Part shown: piece after piece, positions 33,901 to 44,803 of the stretch
Position numbering within the stretch: the stretch's first letter is position 1
Layout: the number at the start of each line of letters is the position of its first letter
DNA from: Gaeumannomyces sp. JS-464
Taxonomy: Eukaryota; Ascomycota; Sordariomycetes; Magnaporthales; Magnaporthaceae
Length of the DNA: 64,000 nucleotides
NCBI GenBank assembly: GCA_002197995.1
Contig: NGZR01000003.1
Coordinates: 372,001-436,000, forward strand
Reading direction: 5' to 3'
The notes under the pieces: generated by a model
Database searches by the model: none
The model's input: only the letters and a program-made list of their open reading frames with translations
What the model was told of the DNA's origin: nothing
Made by a program: the position numbers and the translations under genes

Positions 33901-34452
33901 GCAGGGAATGGCTGGGCATATGAGTGGCGGAGGGACACAGAGGGGGACCAGTGGTGAGCGAGAAAGACGACATGGTGCGCGGTGGAAGCGAGTTACAAGA
34001 AGCAGCAAGCAGTGCCCCGTCACACGTCATCGGGGCATTATGGCCAGGCTCGCGATAGCGTGATACGCACAACCACTGGTTGGTGGACGAGAGGGACGCG
34101 ACTGTCTCAGACCGGGCAGAACAAGATGGAGGGCCAGGCCAGGCTGAGACCTGACGAGCTACCTGCCGAGGGAGACAGGTAAGGTATCGGACCTGGCTGC
34201 GGCTACCAAAGATGGGTATAGAAAGAACTGATACCACACGCAGGAGACGGCTCGGAGAGCCGCCGATGGGGGTGGAGAGGCATGCGCAGGCGGGACAAGC
34301 ATGACCGGGCAAACAGGAGGGTCGGGTGGTGATGGGCTGCTGGGCTGCTGGGCGAGTCTAGAGGGAGGGGAGGGGGACTGCAGGTGCTCTCCTGCGAAAG
34401 AACGGAGCCAGTTCTCAAAAGCATGTCTCCCGAATAGGAACCACTTACCCAT
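30920..34452 (-). CDS. Three-RRM SR-like mRNA-binding protein, Gbp2/Hrb1 type
   Basis: Nine coding exons: 34452-34449, 33397-33372, 32859-32526, 32426-32374, 32259-32252, 32168-32075, 31989-31840, 31761-31283, 31210-30920. The protein starts [20 protein letters not shown], an Arg/Ser domain, then RRM1 with RNP2 VYVGNL and RNP1-like SKGCGIVEY, RRM2 with VFVNNLPF and KGSGIVIF, a GGRGG/GGF-rich linker, and RRM3 with IYVRNLPW and GSGVVRF. This order and the SKGCGIVEY signature match yeast Gbp2/Hrb1, shuttling proteins that coat spliced mRNA and monitor its export. One missing C near 31379 is needed; total is then 480 codons. Oddities are the 4-nt first coding exon, the 26-nt second and the 8-nt fifth, all with perfect phase. 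The splice sites of the first two rest on motifs and on the resulting N-terminus. Confidence 0.85.
32252..32259 (-). other. 8-nt micro-exon of the RRM gene
   Basis: Coding strand reads TATAG, then GGATGCGG, then GTAAGT. It supplies Gly, Cys and two-thirds of the next Gly codon between MSK and IVEY, making the conserved SKGCGIVEY. No other reading of 32169-32373 restores both phase and motif. Confidence 0.8.
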
Positions 34453-35312
34453 TTTTTCTCTGCTTCGGATGCCTCAAGCTCGGGCGCTCGGTGGACGGAG
34501 AGAAATTTTTATTTGCGTCCTCGGAGACAGGGCTCGATTGGGCAGCGGTAGTGCCAGAGACAAACTGGCGGCTGCAAGACAAATGGTGTCGCTGCGGGCA
34601 AGGAGGGAGGGGGGTGACAGCCAGGTCGAGCAAAGGCCACACACGTGTTGCGGCGAGCGAGAGCGCGACAAGACCTGGATGACGCGCTGCAGGCAAGCAA
34701 TGCAGGATGCTGGGTCGAGCGCAGCGGCAGCGGCAGCAGGGCGTCCAGGGCGGCGTGTGCAGCAACGCAGCAATGCAGCAAGCAGCAGGAAGGATGCGCG
34801 AAAGACGCCGCCTGGTCGGCCGGGTGGGTGATGGGGTGGGAAGGGAGGTCGTTGAGATAGAGGAGGGTACCGAGGAACAGTAGAAGGCGCCGGCAAGGTG
34901 GCCGTCAAGCAGCGTCGGTCCAGGTCCAGATGAGTGACCGAGGTCAGGCAGGGCGCGCCAGTGGGCGTGTGAGTTGTGCTGTGTCGGCGTTTCGGCGGGC
35001 GAGGGCGTCAATCGCGTGGTGTGCCGCGTCGATCTTTCTTGGGACGGAAAAACGGCCGCGAGGGAGGTGGAGCTGTGCTGTGAGCTGGGCTGCCCGTGCT
35101 AGCGCGGCCCCAGCCGATTCTGCCTGACAGGGATGGAGCTGCAGGCGGCTGTTTGGGGATGGAATGACAGAGGGGAGAAGAGCAGAAAACAATAACGGTT
35201 GGTTTTTTTGCCACACGTTTTCCGTTCTTTGGGACGGACGGGTCTGGCGCTGGGGGGGAAACGTAGGTAGGTGTTCGCCCACAGACGTTTTCAAAACGGC
35301 GAGTGGGTGGGC

Positions 35313-35350
35313 AAGGTAAGGCAAGGCAAGGCAACCTCAGGCAAGGCGAG
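35313..35350. repeat. AGGCA short tandem repeat
   Basis: GTAAGGCAAGGCAAGGCAAC followed by related GGCAAGGCGAGACGAG units; intergenic low complexity. Confidence 0.65.
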
Positions 35351-35823
35351 ACGAGACGGACAGCGGCGTGTCGCGACAAAAATTAGGATCGGGCCATGGA
35401 ACCAAGAGAAAGAACCGATCAATCCAAAGAGGTGCCCGCGCGTGCCACTGGAAGGCAGGCCCCAACAACAGCAGAGAATCAGCAAGGACGGGGCCTGGGG
35501 CCTGGGCAGGAGGAGAACGCGTGCTACTGGTGGGCCGGCCAGATTTCTGGTGCCTCTTATTGGATGTGCACGGGAGATTGGAGACAGTGGTGGAGAACGA
35601 GTGGATGCAGTGCGAGCCTCTGGTGTGGATGGTTGTGTGGTGTGTGTGGTGCGTGCGTGCTGCAAAAATGGATGGCAGCTCTCCCGCACTTGGCCTCAAT
35701 TGTGTGCCAGAATTGGAGGCAGCCGTCCAAGCTCGTGCACCCCATTGATTCGTCCCATCACGACGGCACGTCTTTTTCTGCCTCGACCCTTTCCTCTGAA
35801 CGCGCTTCCAAAGTATCTCGGCA

Positions 35824-35849
35824 AGGTACCTATGTAGGTAGGTACCTGG
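35824..35849. repeat. ACCTAGGT-type intergenic motif (diverged)
   Basis: GGTACCTATGTAGGTAGGTA then CCTGG; a variant of the palindrome at 2186, 17435 and 53052. Confidence 0.55.
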
Positions 35850-38800
35850 TGATGGTGCTGGGGAGGCTGCCAGCAGGTGTTGCCAGCCCTGGCTCCAGAC
35901 GATATCTCTTCCGGCTCCCGCACCCTTCACAACAAAGCAGGGCTGGCAGAACTGTGATGGCTACAGACAGTATTATCGTTGCACCACAGTCTGCAGGCGT
36001 TGTTGGTTAACTTAGAACCGGAGGTGGGGAGTGCGCAACCACCAACTCCCGTCCTCCAGGCCGAGAAAAAAAATCTTGGGGTGCATCCAGACGCAAGGCG
36101 GCGGATGGACAGACCTCTCTCTTGGGTGGATGCCAGCGCAAGAAGCCAGGCACCGCCTCAGAGCCAACGGCCTGCGGGAGCTACTGGTATGCACAGGCGA
36201 CAGTGATGAATGGGCGTAACTGAGACAAGTGCCGCCATTCGCGACTAGCAAAATGCGCACCGGGGAAACCCTGCCATGGCCGGCCGACAGACGCAGATTG
36301 CAGACAAGGCTTCGGATGGATTAGTTGAGTTGCAGCAGGACGGAAGCGGGGCCACAGTGCCCGCAGCCAACGCAGGCCGAGATGGCCTGTTGGGACAAGC
36401 ACTGGAACCAACCACCAGCCTTGCCAAGTCGACTGGCAGACCAATGTGCTCAAAGCCAGGCCAATGCGACGGGGGAAAGCAGACCATCCCGTCATATTTC
36501 CCAGTTGGTCCAGATACATGGGAGCGAAGTGACTGCGAGCTTGGGCGATTGGGCTGTGTGCTCGGATCCGGTGCACACGGTGCCGTGATGCCAAACGGTG
36601 CTATTTCCATGGTGGATGGATGGATGACGGATGGGGGAGAGCGCTGGGTTAGCTCTGCGAAAGGAAAGCAGCACCCCCTTCGAGCACGATGCATGGCCCG
36701 CCTGGACCGCCCTCCCGCGCCAACGCCATGCACAACCACGCATCCTGTCTGCCTGCTCCTCTCGTCGGCCCCCCTCCGGCCAGCCGACCCTGGCGCGTCT
36801 TTGGCCAATCTCTTCCTCTTTGCTTTTCCCGACTGCAGGGCTCGCTGCTCTGCGTCACATCGACCCACGCTCTGTGCTGGGCGTGCCGCTCCCAGGCTAC
36901 TTACCCACCATCGGCAACTCTATCTATCTCGTATCGCGGAAGTGTTCTTTTCTTCCCCCTCCTGGTATCCTAGTAGGTTTCTTCGGGCTTGATACCCGTT
37001 CCCAGATTCATGATGATGGCATGTCGAGAGACAAGAGACGGCGTCGGGTCTGCCGTGGTGTCCAAGACCCAACACATACATGAAAGCAACCCTCCACCCC
37101 ACCGCTTGCTGCTGTCGGCCGACTAGATGGCACCCGGAATCGTGCCGGACGGGCGGCTCGGCGTCACGCCATCATAGGCCACCACTACCCGACACCGATT
37201 TGGTAACCAAAGGACATAATCACGGATTCACAAATACTCCATCCCTCGCCCGGAATCAAGTTCGTTCTCGGGAATGGTGGCAAGTCTGCTGTGCCAGGTG
37301 ATTAGTTGGTGTCCGGACCCGCCCTCCGGTGGCACCGCAGCGACGACGAACTGCCCGTCGCCGCCTCACTCTGTCCGAGCGCACTCCAGGCTACGACATG
37401 CAGAGACTGATCGTATCCCTCCAGAAGGAGGGCTTGCTGCGGGGCATTGTCATCATCGGCTGGGACAGTTTTGTCGGAGCCATGCTGTGTCCCGTCGGCA
37501 ACGAGCTGTGCCGACTTGGGGACCACCACCGTCGCCCTAGGCCCCTCCCTCTTTGCGGAGAACGAACGCCGTCGTGGCGGTAGATGAACGGCAGTGCAGC
37601 AATGGCGTCCTGTGGATGTGGGATGTGGCGAGGCGTGTGGGCAGCTGCCTGGTGACAAGACGGGGCGCCGGACCTTGCGGCTGCCCGAGATGTTTGCCAG
37701 CCACGGGCTTGAGACCTGCGTCAGTGGTACAACAGGCCAAGGCGGGCTTGGGCCCCTCCCTCTTGTGCAAAAACGGGCCTGTATGCGCCGTGGGGTAACA
37801 ATCTGGTCGCATCCTGTGGCCGCAAAATAGTCCTCTGCTGTGCTACCGCCGCGTCCGCCCAGTGTATGGCGCAGGCAATCTGCCAACAAGCAAATGAGAC
37901 CGGCAGGCGTGGTCATGGCTTTGGTGCCTAGGATTCCCCGACCGATGCATGCGCTAATACACACCATTCCCTTGCCTGCCAGTGCCCCCATGCCAGGCAG
38001 TGCGGGAAATACATATGTAGGTTTGGGTCATAGTAGACGCGCGTACATCTTGGGGATATAGCTGGAATCGATGGGCGTTTTGTTGAGCCGGGATACCTCT
38101 CCTCTGGCCTCTGTACATATCATATGCCAATGCCACCTACTAGCAGCGCTCCCTGTGTCATAAGGAGGCTTCACCGACCCGCCATCGATCTCTGGTGGGC
38201 AAGGGCCATGCCACCAACGACCAACGAGCGCAAGGCTCACGGGTTTGTGGAACATTACACGGCAGGCATGCTAGGCAGGCTTGCCAACCGGCTCGTCGCT
38301 CACGGGGTCTAGGCCCTGACAGGGGGCGTGGAACACATGGCAGATAAAAAAAAAAAAGGAGGACTAAGAAGCAAGACAAAAAGGAAGAGGCTGGGAATAC
38401 TAGGATCGTGTGTAGAAGGAGCATGCAATGGATGTAAGCGCATTGATACACCCCCACCCTCCCGGAGGCCAAGGGCCACAACGGGGCAAACTGGGCCGAA
38501 ATATTGACTGCCCTCGTGCAGCTGGCCGTGGCAAGGAGGCCTTCTTCCTCTTGCTGTCGATGTGCCCGGGTGCTGTAGTGGCCTTGGTTGGCTGTTGGCC
38601 TGCAAGCCGAGACGACACACCACGACCGCGGTGTAGGGGGCACTGCATTAGTCTCTGCACCTGTTCGGCACTGGCGGGACGGCGGTTGGTGGGAAGCCGG
38701 TCCAATCCGGGCCTTGGGATGTGAATGGGTTTGTGTCTTTATGTGGATGGCCGGGCATTTGGATTATGTGCGTTTTCTCTCAATATTGTTCAAGGACATT

Positions 38801-39202
38801 GACTGGCAGCCATGTCGGAGAAATAACGCAAGACTCTGCTGTTGGCCTTATTCCGTTTGCTCGCCAATGTGGGTGTGAAAGGGGAGTCAGCCAAGTCCAG
38901 TTGACCATCGAGATCAACGAGGGTTCGTGAACAACAGGCAGATGCCTGCCTGTGAGCAGGGTTGGGGTTAGGGACTTGGCACCGGAGTGTAACCCGATCA
39001 GCCGCTGAACACGGCAGCCGCGCATCAGCCCAGGCTGTCGCGCGACGGCCCGCCTGAAAAAACCAATACATGATGATATTTCGGGGTTCCAGATTTGCCT
39101 ATCCTACGTTCGATTTACCACGCGGAATGTACTCAATTGATTGCCGGCAGTAACCTGAAAGATAAGGGAAGTGAAGAAAAAAAGAAGGAAAAAAAAAAGA
39201 CC

Positions 39203-40283
39203 ATGCCCGCCTCGCAGCCGCTCCCCGGCGCCCTCCGCACCCTGACCCAAGCCAGCCTCGGCCTGTCCCGCATCCCCCACGCCTCCTCCGCCCGCCAGGT
39301 CTGCCGCGCCAGCCCAGCCCTCCCCAACACCGCCTCACGATGCATCTCCAGTAGGAACACCAACCCTCCGCCGCCTCGGACCACCCGCTGGTCCCTCCTC
39401 GCCCCGCGAACCTCGACACCGTCATCCCCCACCCCCACCACCACCACTACCACCAGACGGCACTACCACCCGACAGCAACCCCGTCCGAACCCCCCTCCC
39501 CCTTCAGCGCAACCGAGCACGCCATCCTCACGGCCGCCTACGCCCACGTGCCCGCCCACGGCTTCACCCCGCGGTCCCTGGCCCTGGGCGCCCGCGACGC
39601 CGGCTACCCGGCCGTGTCCGCCGCCGCCGGCGCCCTGTCCGACCCGGCCGAGGCCCTCGTGCGCTGGCACCTCGCCACCCGCCGCCGCCTGCTCGCCGAG
39701 CGCGCGCGCGAGCTCCTCCTGCCCGACGCCGACGCCGACGTCGACGGCAACCCCCGCCCTGCTGCCGCGCAGGTCGACGTCAACGCCCGCGCCGAGCTGC
39801 TCGCCTGGGAGCGCCTGCTGCTCAACGGGCCCGTCATCGGGCGGTGGCAAGAGGTCAGTCGGCTCCCCCTTCCCCCGCCTCTCTCTCTCTCTCTCTTCTA
39901 CCTCCCACCTGCCGCGCTTCCTGATCTGACCACCACCACCACCGCAACAGGCCCAAGCAATCATGGCCCAGCCCACCTTCGCCCCCGAGTGCCTCGCCGA
40001 GCTGGCCCGCCTGGCCGACGATATCTGGGCCCTGGCCGGCGACGCCGCCGTCGACCCGACCTGGTACGCCAAGCGCGCCGCCCTTTCGGCCATCTACGCC
40101 GCCTCCGAGCTCTACATGACCACCGACCGCTCCCCCGGCTTCCGCGAGACCCGCGACTTTGTGCGCCGCCGCTTCGCCGAGACGGCAGAGGTCGGCCGCG
40201 CCGTCTCGTCCGTCGGCCAGTGGCTCGGCTTCACCGCCGCCTCGGGCCTCAACGTCCTCAGGAGCAAGGGGGTGAATATTTGA
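39203..40283 (+). CDS. COQ9: Ubiquinone biosynthesis protein COQ9, mitochondrial
   Basis: Exons 39203-39853 and 39951-40283 (donor GTCAGT, acceptor CAACAG), 327 residues, no frame error. The N-terminus is a long Ser/Thr/Arg-rich presequence with no acidic residues until about residue 100, then FSATEHAILTAAYAHVPAHG and FTPRSLALGARDAGYP, the TetR-like helix-turn-helix start typical of COQ9, and the C-terminal COQ9 domain with WALAGDAAVDPTWYAKRAAL, SAIYAASELYMTTDRSPGFR and ETRDFVRRRF. COQ9 binds lipids and presents the ubiquinone precursor to COQ7 in the inner-membrane CoQ synthome. Confidence 0.92.
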
Positions 40284-40666
40284 CTGCCAGGCTCGTCCAT
40301 TCGTCTCCCTGCCAAGCTAGCTATCGTCCGTGATTTATTCACCCCAACACGAAGTGCAGACCCGCCCACCGCCAACGTCCACGTGTAAACCTGTATCATC
40401 ACAAAACAAAAAAATGACATGCCTCCCATGTATCGATAACAGTCGCCTTGCGGCGCACCCATTTTTAACAAAACAAGCAAAAAAGACAAATGGCCTGTGT
40501 GAGGTGCCCGGATGCATAAATAGCAAATAAGTGGCAGTAGCCCACCCTGTTCGATGGGAATGCGCCTCCCCGAAAAACGCCTAGGAAATCCGGATCCCGA
40601 GTGTGTCCATAAACATATAAAACAACATGGTAGTCCACGAGTGGAGCCGCAGAGAATCGAAACAAA
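40284..40666. other. Convergent 3' region, COQ9 and SMC6
   Basis: About 380 bp, AT-richer, with A tracts (40408-40417). Consistent with two 3' UTRs. No gene. Confidence 0.5.
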
Positions 40667-43600
40667 TTACTGGTACTCGTCCATCGTCCGTTGACGAGGA
40701 TCCTTCATCCTGCACGGCGAGGCAGTAATCTATGTCAGTACTAGCCACAGGAGCGCACGTCAAGTTGATAAACCGGCCAAGTACGTACCTGATAATATTA
40801 ACATCCTTGTCCACCTTGGCGCGACCCTCGATCGCGTTGGGCGTGATCATGATGTACTGCCGGCTGACCGACCTGCGCGCCGCAGACACCAGCATGTTTG
40901 TGCTGATGGCCCTGTTGACGTTGTCCATGAAGACGTCAAACTCGTCCAGGCACCGCAGCGGCGAGCCCATCGAGTCCCAGATGGCCAGAAGCAGGCAGAT
41001 GGACGAGAAGGACTTCTCGCCGCCCGACAGCGTCTTGGTGTTCCTGCCCGTCGCGTTCTTGCGCGTCGCGTCGGGCTCGACCTGGACCTGCAGCTTCTTG
41101 TTGGCGTGGTCCAGCAGCAGCTGGCCTCTGTAGCCGCGCTCGCTCAGAAGATAGAGGAAATTGGCGCGCGCGCTCGACGATATGTATCGCTGGAACATGC
41201 GCCACTTCTCCAGCCGGACCTCCATAGTCTTCTTCAGCCGCTTGATGATGTCGGTGCTGCCCTTGAGCGTGTCCGACGCATTTGTGTGGGCTATCTTGGC
41301 ATTGATGGCGTCGTCGTGAATCTGGTCATCGGTCTTACCGATCCTCTTCTGGCGAGCCTCCAGCTGCTTGTTGATCGTGGCCACCTTGGCCTCGATGCTC
41401 TTGTACGTCTCCCCGTCCGGCACGAACACGCGCTCGGGCACGAACTTGACCGCCTCGCTCGTAAAGGCAGCCACCACTCCCTGCTGCTCCTGCATCTTTC
41501 TCTCGGCGATGCGCTTGTCCTCCCTGGCCTTCTCCACCTCCTCGAACGCGTCGTTCTTCTGTGTGAGCACCAACCGCCTCGCGTCGTGCGTCATGTTGAC
41601 CTGGGCATCGGCCTTGGCGCGCCGCGCGTCAAAGTCCTGCTGGACAAGTTTCTCCTCGCTGAGTTTCCTCCTGAGGCCGTCTGCCTTGCTGCTCTGCTCT
41701 GTGACCAGCATCTTCAGCTCTCCGTACTGCCGCCCAAAGGTCTCGTACTCCTCCTCGAGCCGCACCCGGGCGGCCTCCAGCGCCTTCAGACGATCGTCGT
41801 AGCCTTCAAAGTCGTCGAGCTCATGACCAAGGGTGAAAATTGCGCCTTGACACTGTCGGTCAGCCTTGTTGAGTTCTTGGTGTTTCTTCTTTTGCTTTTC
41901 CAGGTCCCGCTCGCACATCTGCGCCTGGTGCTTCAGCTCGTCCCTTCTGCGAGCTAGATCGGTCAGCTCTGTTTGCAGCTGTGACAGAACTTCGCGAAGC
42001 TGCGAGACCTGGGCTTGGACGTCGGCCTTCATACGCGGCTTCTGGGGGCCGGGCACAACAGGGGCAGTGGCAAGATTGGTTCCGCCACCCCTGCTTGTGA
42101 GCCTTAGTCCCTGGCCGCGTTTTGTGTCGTGGAAGCAGATGCAGGCCTTGACGTTCCGCGGGGGAGGGCCCTTGAAGAGAACGTTCTCTGCGTCCAGACG
42201 TTTTTCCACAAGGATAATCTGCTCGATGAAGGTATTGATGATGAGCTGGTTGCGCACCATATCATCCTCAAACTTGAGCACCCGCAGGATCGTATCGAAT
42301 TCGGGGTCCGGCTCCTTGCCCCGGGTGTCGATCAGGGTACGGTTCGCGATCAGGACGGGACAGTTCTTGATTCTGAAGTGGTCCATCGATCGCTGGAGCC
42401 GCTGCTGGTCCGCTTTGCTGGTGACGATGAACCCGTTGAGCGCCCTGCCGAACGTCTTTTCCAGCAGGCTCGTCCACTGGGGCTTCGTGACGCTGATAAG
42501 CGACCCCATGGGGCCGACCGGCTTCTCTCTGTAGCCGTTGTCGTTGGCGATCTGGCGCAGGAGCTCTGGGACCCCCGCTCGTAGGCGTCGAGGGGAGACC
42601 TGTCGCTTCGCTCTAGGTCTTTGAGCCTTGTCTCCATGGCCCTGACCTCCTTGAGCTTGGCGTCGACTGCCTGATGCATGCGTTTCTGCTCAAGCTTGGC
42701 CTCGTCTCGGCGGCGCTCGAGCTCTGGGCCGCGGTCGGCGTTCTCCCTCATTTCATCGCGGATCCTCGTGAGGCGCTTGTTCTGTTCCTCAAGCTGATCA
42801 CGCTTCCTTGCAACTTGCTCGCCGGTCGAACCGGCAACACGTGCCTTTTCCTCCTCGATCGTTGCCGCATTCTTCTCAAGCTCGGTCTTGGCGTTTCTGA
42901 GCTGAGCATGAGCGTCACGCTCCTCGCGGCGAATGTTTTCAAGATCTGTCCTGGCCTGATGAAATTCCTTAGTGGCAGCCTCTATCTTTTTCTCAAGTTC
43001 TGTGGCTTCCTCGTTGACTAGGGCATCCCGTGCCGCCATAGCTCGCTCGTGTTTGGCGTCGGCGGATGCAAGGGCTTGGGTGAGGCGCTCAGCTGCCGCT
43101 TCCGCGTTAGCGATGCGGCCGCCACATGCCTCGACCTCCTCCTCGCGCTGCTTTAAGATGTCTTCCTGTTCCTTTACTTGCGACCAGGCCAGTTGCTGGT
43201 TGTAAAGACGTCTCTTCCGCCGGAGCTCCTTGTTCTGCTGGATGGACTCGAGCAGCTTCTCAGCCTCGTTCAGTGTCTTCTTTGTGGCCTTGACCCGCTC
43301 CTCCTGCTCGGGCAGCTTGCTCTGCACCGCCTCCAGGTACTCCATGATCAAGCGGTAGTCGTTATCTAGCTGCTCGAGCTGGACGCCCTGGATGAAGAAC
43401 TGGTACTTTTGCGAGTCGGACGAGGCGTTGAGGAACGACCGCGCATTGTCCTGCGAGAGGACGTTGAGCGGGTTGTCCACCTGGAGACAGAAGTACTCTG
43501 CAATCTCCGAGACCTCCCCTCGTTTGCTGGAGATGAGTTTGCCGGTGGCCGACTTGACCTTGAAACCGCTGCTCCCAGACCTGTTGAAGTGGCGCTCGAC

Positions 43601-44395
43601 AATGATGGAGTCGCCGTAGATGTCATGCTGGTATGCATCTACGCCCTGGTTCTTGATCTTGACGCTGAGGATGGCCTGGTCCCTCCCCTCTTTGATGAAT
43701 GCCTTGAGGCTGCCTCCTCGGTTGGTTGAGCTCGCCTTGCCACCAAGACAGAGGGTGAGTGCGGTCAGAATAGCGCTTTTGCCGCTCCCGTTCTCGCCTA
43801 CGATGAAGTTGAGGAGGGGGCCGAGCTCGCAGTGCAGCCTTTCGTGGCACATGAAGTTGATGCATGTGACACTCTCCAAAATGCCATTCAAGGCGGCGTG
43901 ATTGTCGCCGAGAAGGGTGGGCCGGCTGTTGATGCGCTGTGTCGCCCGCAGGTCGTCCTCTCTCTCGTGTCGAAGGTGCTCGAAGCCACGGTCGCGCAGG
44001 TCTTCGTACTGGGTGGCTGGGGGACTTCAGTGTCGTCTTCTTCTGCCGTGTTGTCATCGTCGTCATCGTCGTCGTTGTTGCCGTCCACGTCCATCTCGGT
44101 AGAGTTGTGGCCGCTGGGTCCTTCCCCATTCGAAGTGCGATGGCTCGATCGCCGCTCGTGTAGTTCTGCGGTTGGACATGCGCGCTCGTTTCCTCTGGAA
44201 GTTCCGTCAGTACTACAAGCGAGGGAGGACAGCAGCATGGGCATCTCAGGGCATACTTACGGGTTCATGGCGCAGAGAAGAGCGTGCGGCGGCAGACTCA
44301 ACAATCTCCTCGTCTTGGTCGGCGGCCTGCTCGAAACGCGTGCGTTTGCGTCGCGAGGACTCGCCGCCGAGCCCATTGACTGTGCGCCCAGGCAT
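40667..44395 (-). CDS. SMC6: Structural maintenance of chromosomes protein 6 (SMC5/6 complex)
   Basis: Exons 44395-44261, about 44192-40789 and 40709-40667. The N-terminus is basic then acidic (NDDDDDDDNTAEEDD), followed by ESVTCINFMCHERLHCELGP, the Walker A IVGENGSGKSAILTALTLCL, two long coiled coils around a hinge (VGPMGSLISVTKPQWTSLLE to NCPVLIANRTLIDTRG), the signature motif TLSGGEKSFSSICLLLAIWD and Walker B CLDEFDVFMDN, and the tail MKDPRQRTMDEYQ. SMC6 pairs with SMC5 to hold and resolve recombination intermediates. Three missing bases are needed, in runs of G4 (near 44139), C5 (near 44022) and G5 (near 42570); total then 1195 codons, and the phase at the last intron also fits. Divergent from the ECD gene. 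Confidence 0.93.
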
Positions 44396-44803
44396 CTTCC
44401 AGAGGTGAAAAGCGAGGCACTCGCACAGCGGGAGAAAGTACACCGCCCTTCTAACGCTTTGTGTTGAAGAGCGGAAGAGGCCGTGTGGTGGGGGAGCTGG
44501 CCGATTGCAAACGCGCGATCTGCTTGCGCAGCAACGACGCGATGATAATTTACAGCGCGTAGATCAGGGACCCTTGCTGCCTGCCCGCGTTGCTTGTCGA
44601 CGAAGCCCCACTTGCAGCAAGGCTGACAAGGTTCCAGCTGGAACCGTGGGGGTGACGTAGGTGGGCCCGCTGCACATCATCAAGGTTCCCGGTACTTGAA
44701 TTGGGGTAGACCATCACGTGCGTTTTTAACAGACACCTCCAGCCAAACTCTTCCGAGAAGGAAAAAAAACGTGGCACGCCAATTTTGAAGGGGATAGCGT
44801 ATC
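44396..44803. promoter_or_regulatory. Divergent 5' region, SMC6 and ECD
   Basis: 408 bp between two start codons facing apart. It includes A8 just before the ECD start (44762-44769). Shared regulation is inferred from spacing only. Confidence 0.4.

Larger units (their letters stand above)
34453..39202. other. 4.7-kb gene-free region between the RRM gene and COQ9
   Basis: Both flanking genes start here and face away from each other, so it is a very long shared 5' region. It includes an AGGCA repeat (35313-35350), an ACCTAGGT motif (35824-35849) and GGATG repeats (36610-36635). Many open frames of 100-240 codons exist but all have shuffled, Arg/Pro/Ser-heavy composition and no motif. Long 5' UTRs, a non-coding RNA or an unrecognised fast-evolving gene cannot be excluded. 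Confidence 0.5.
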
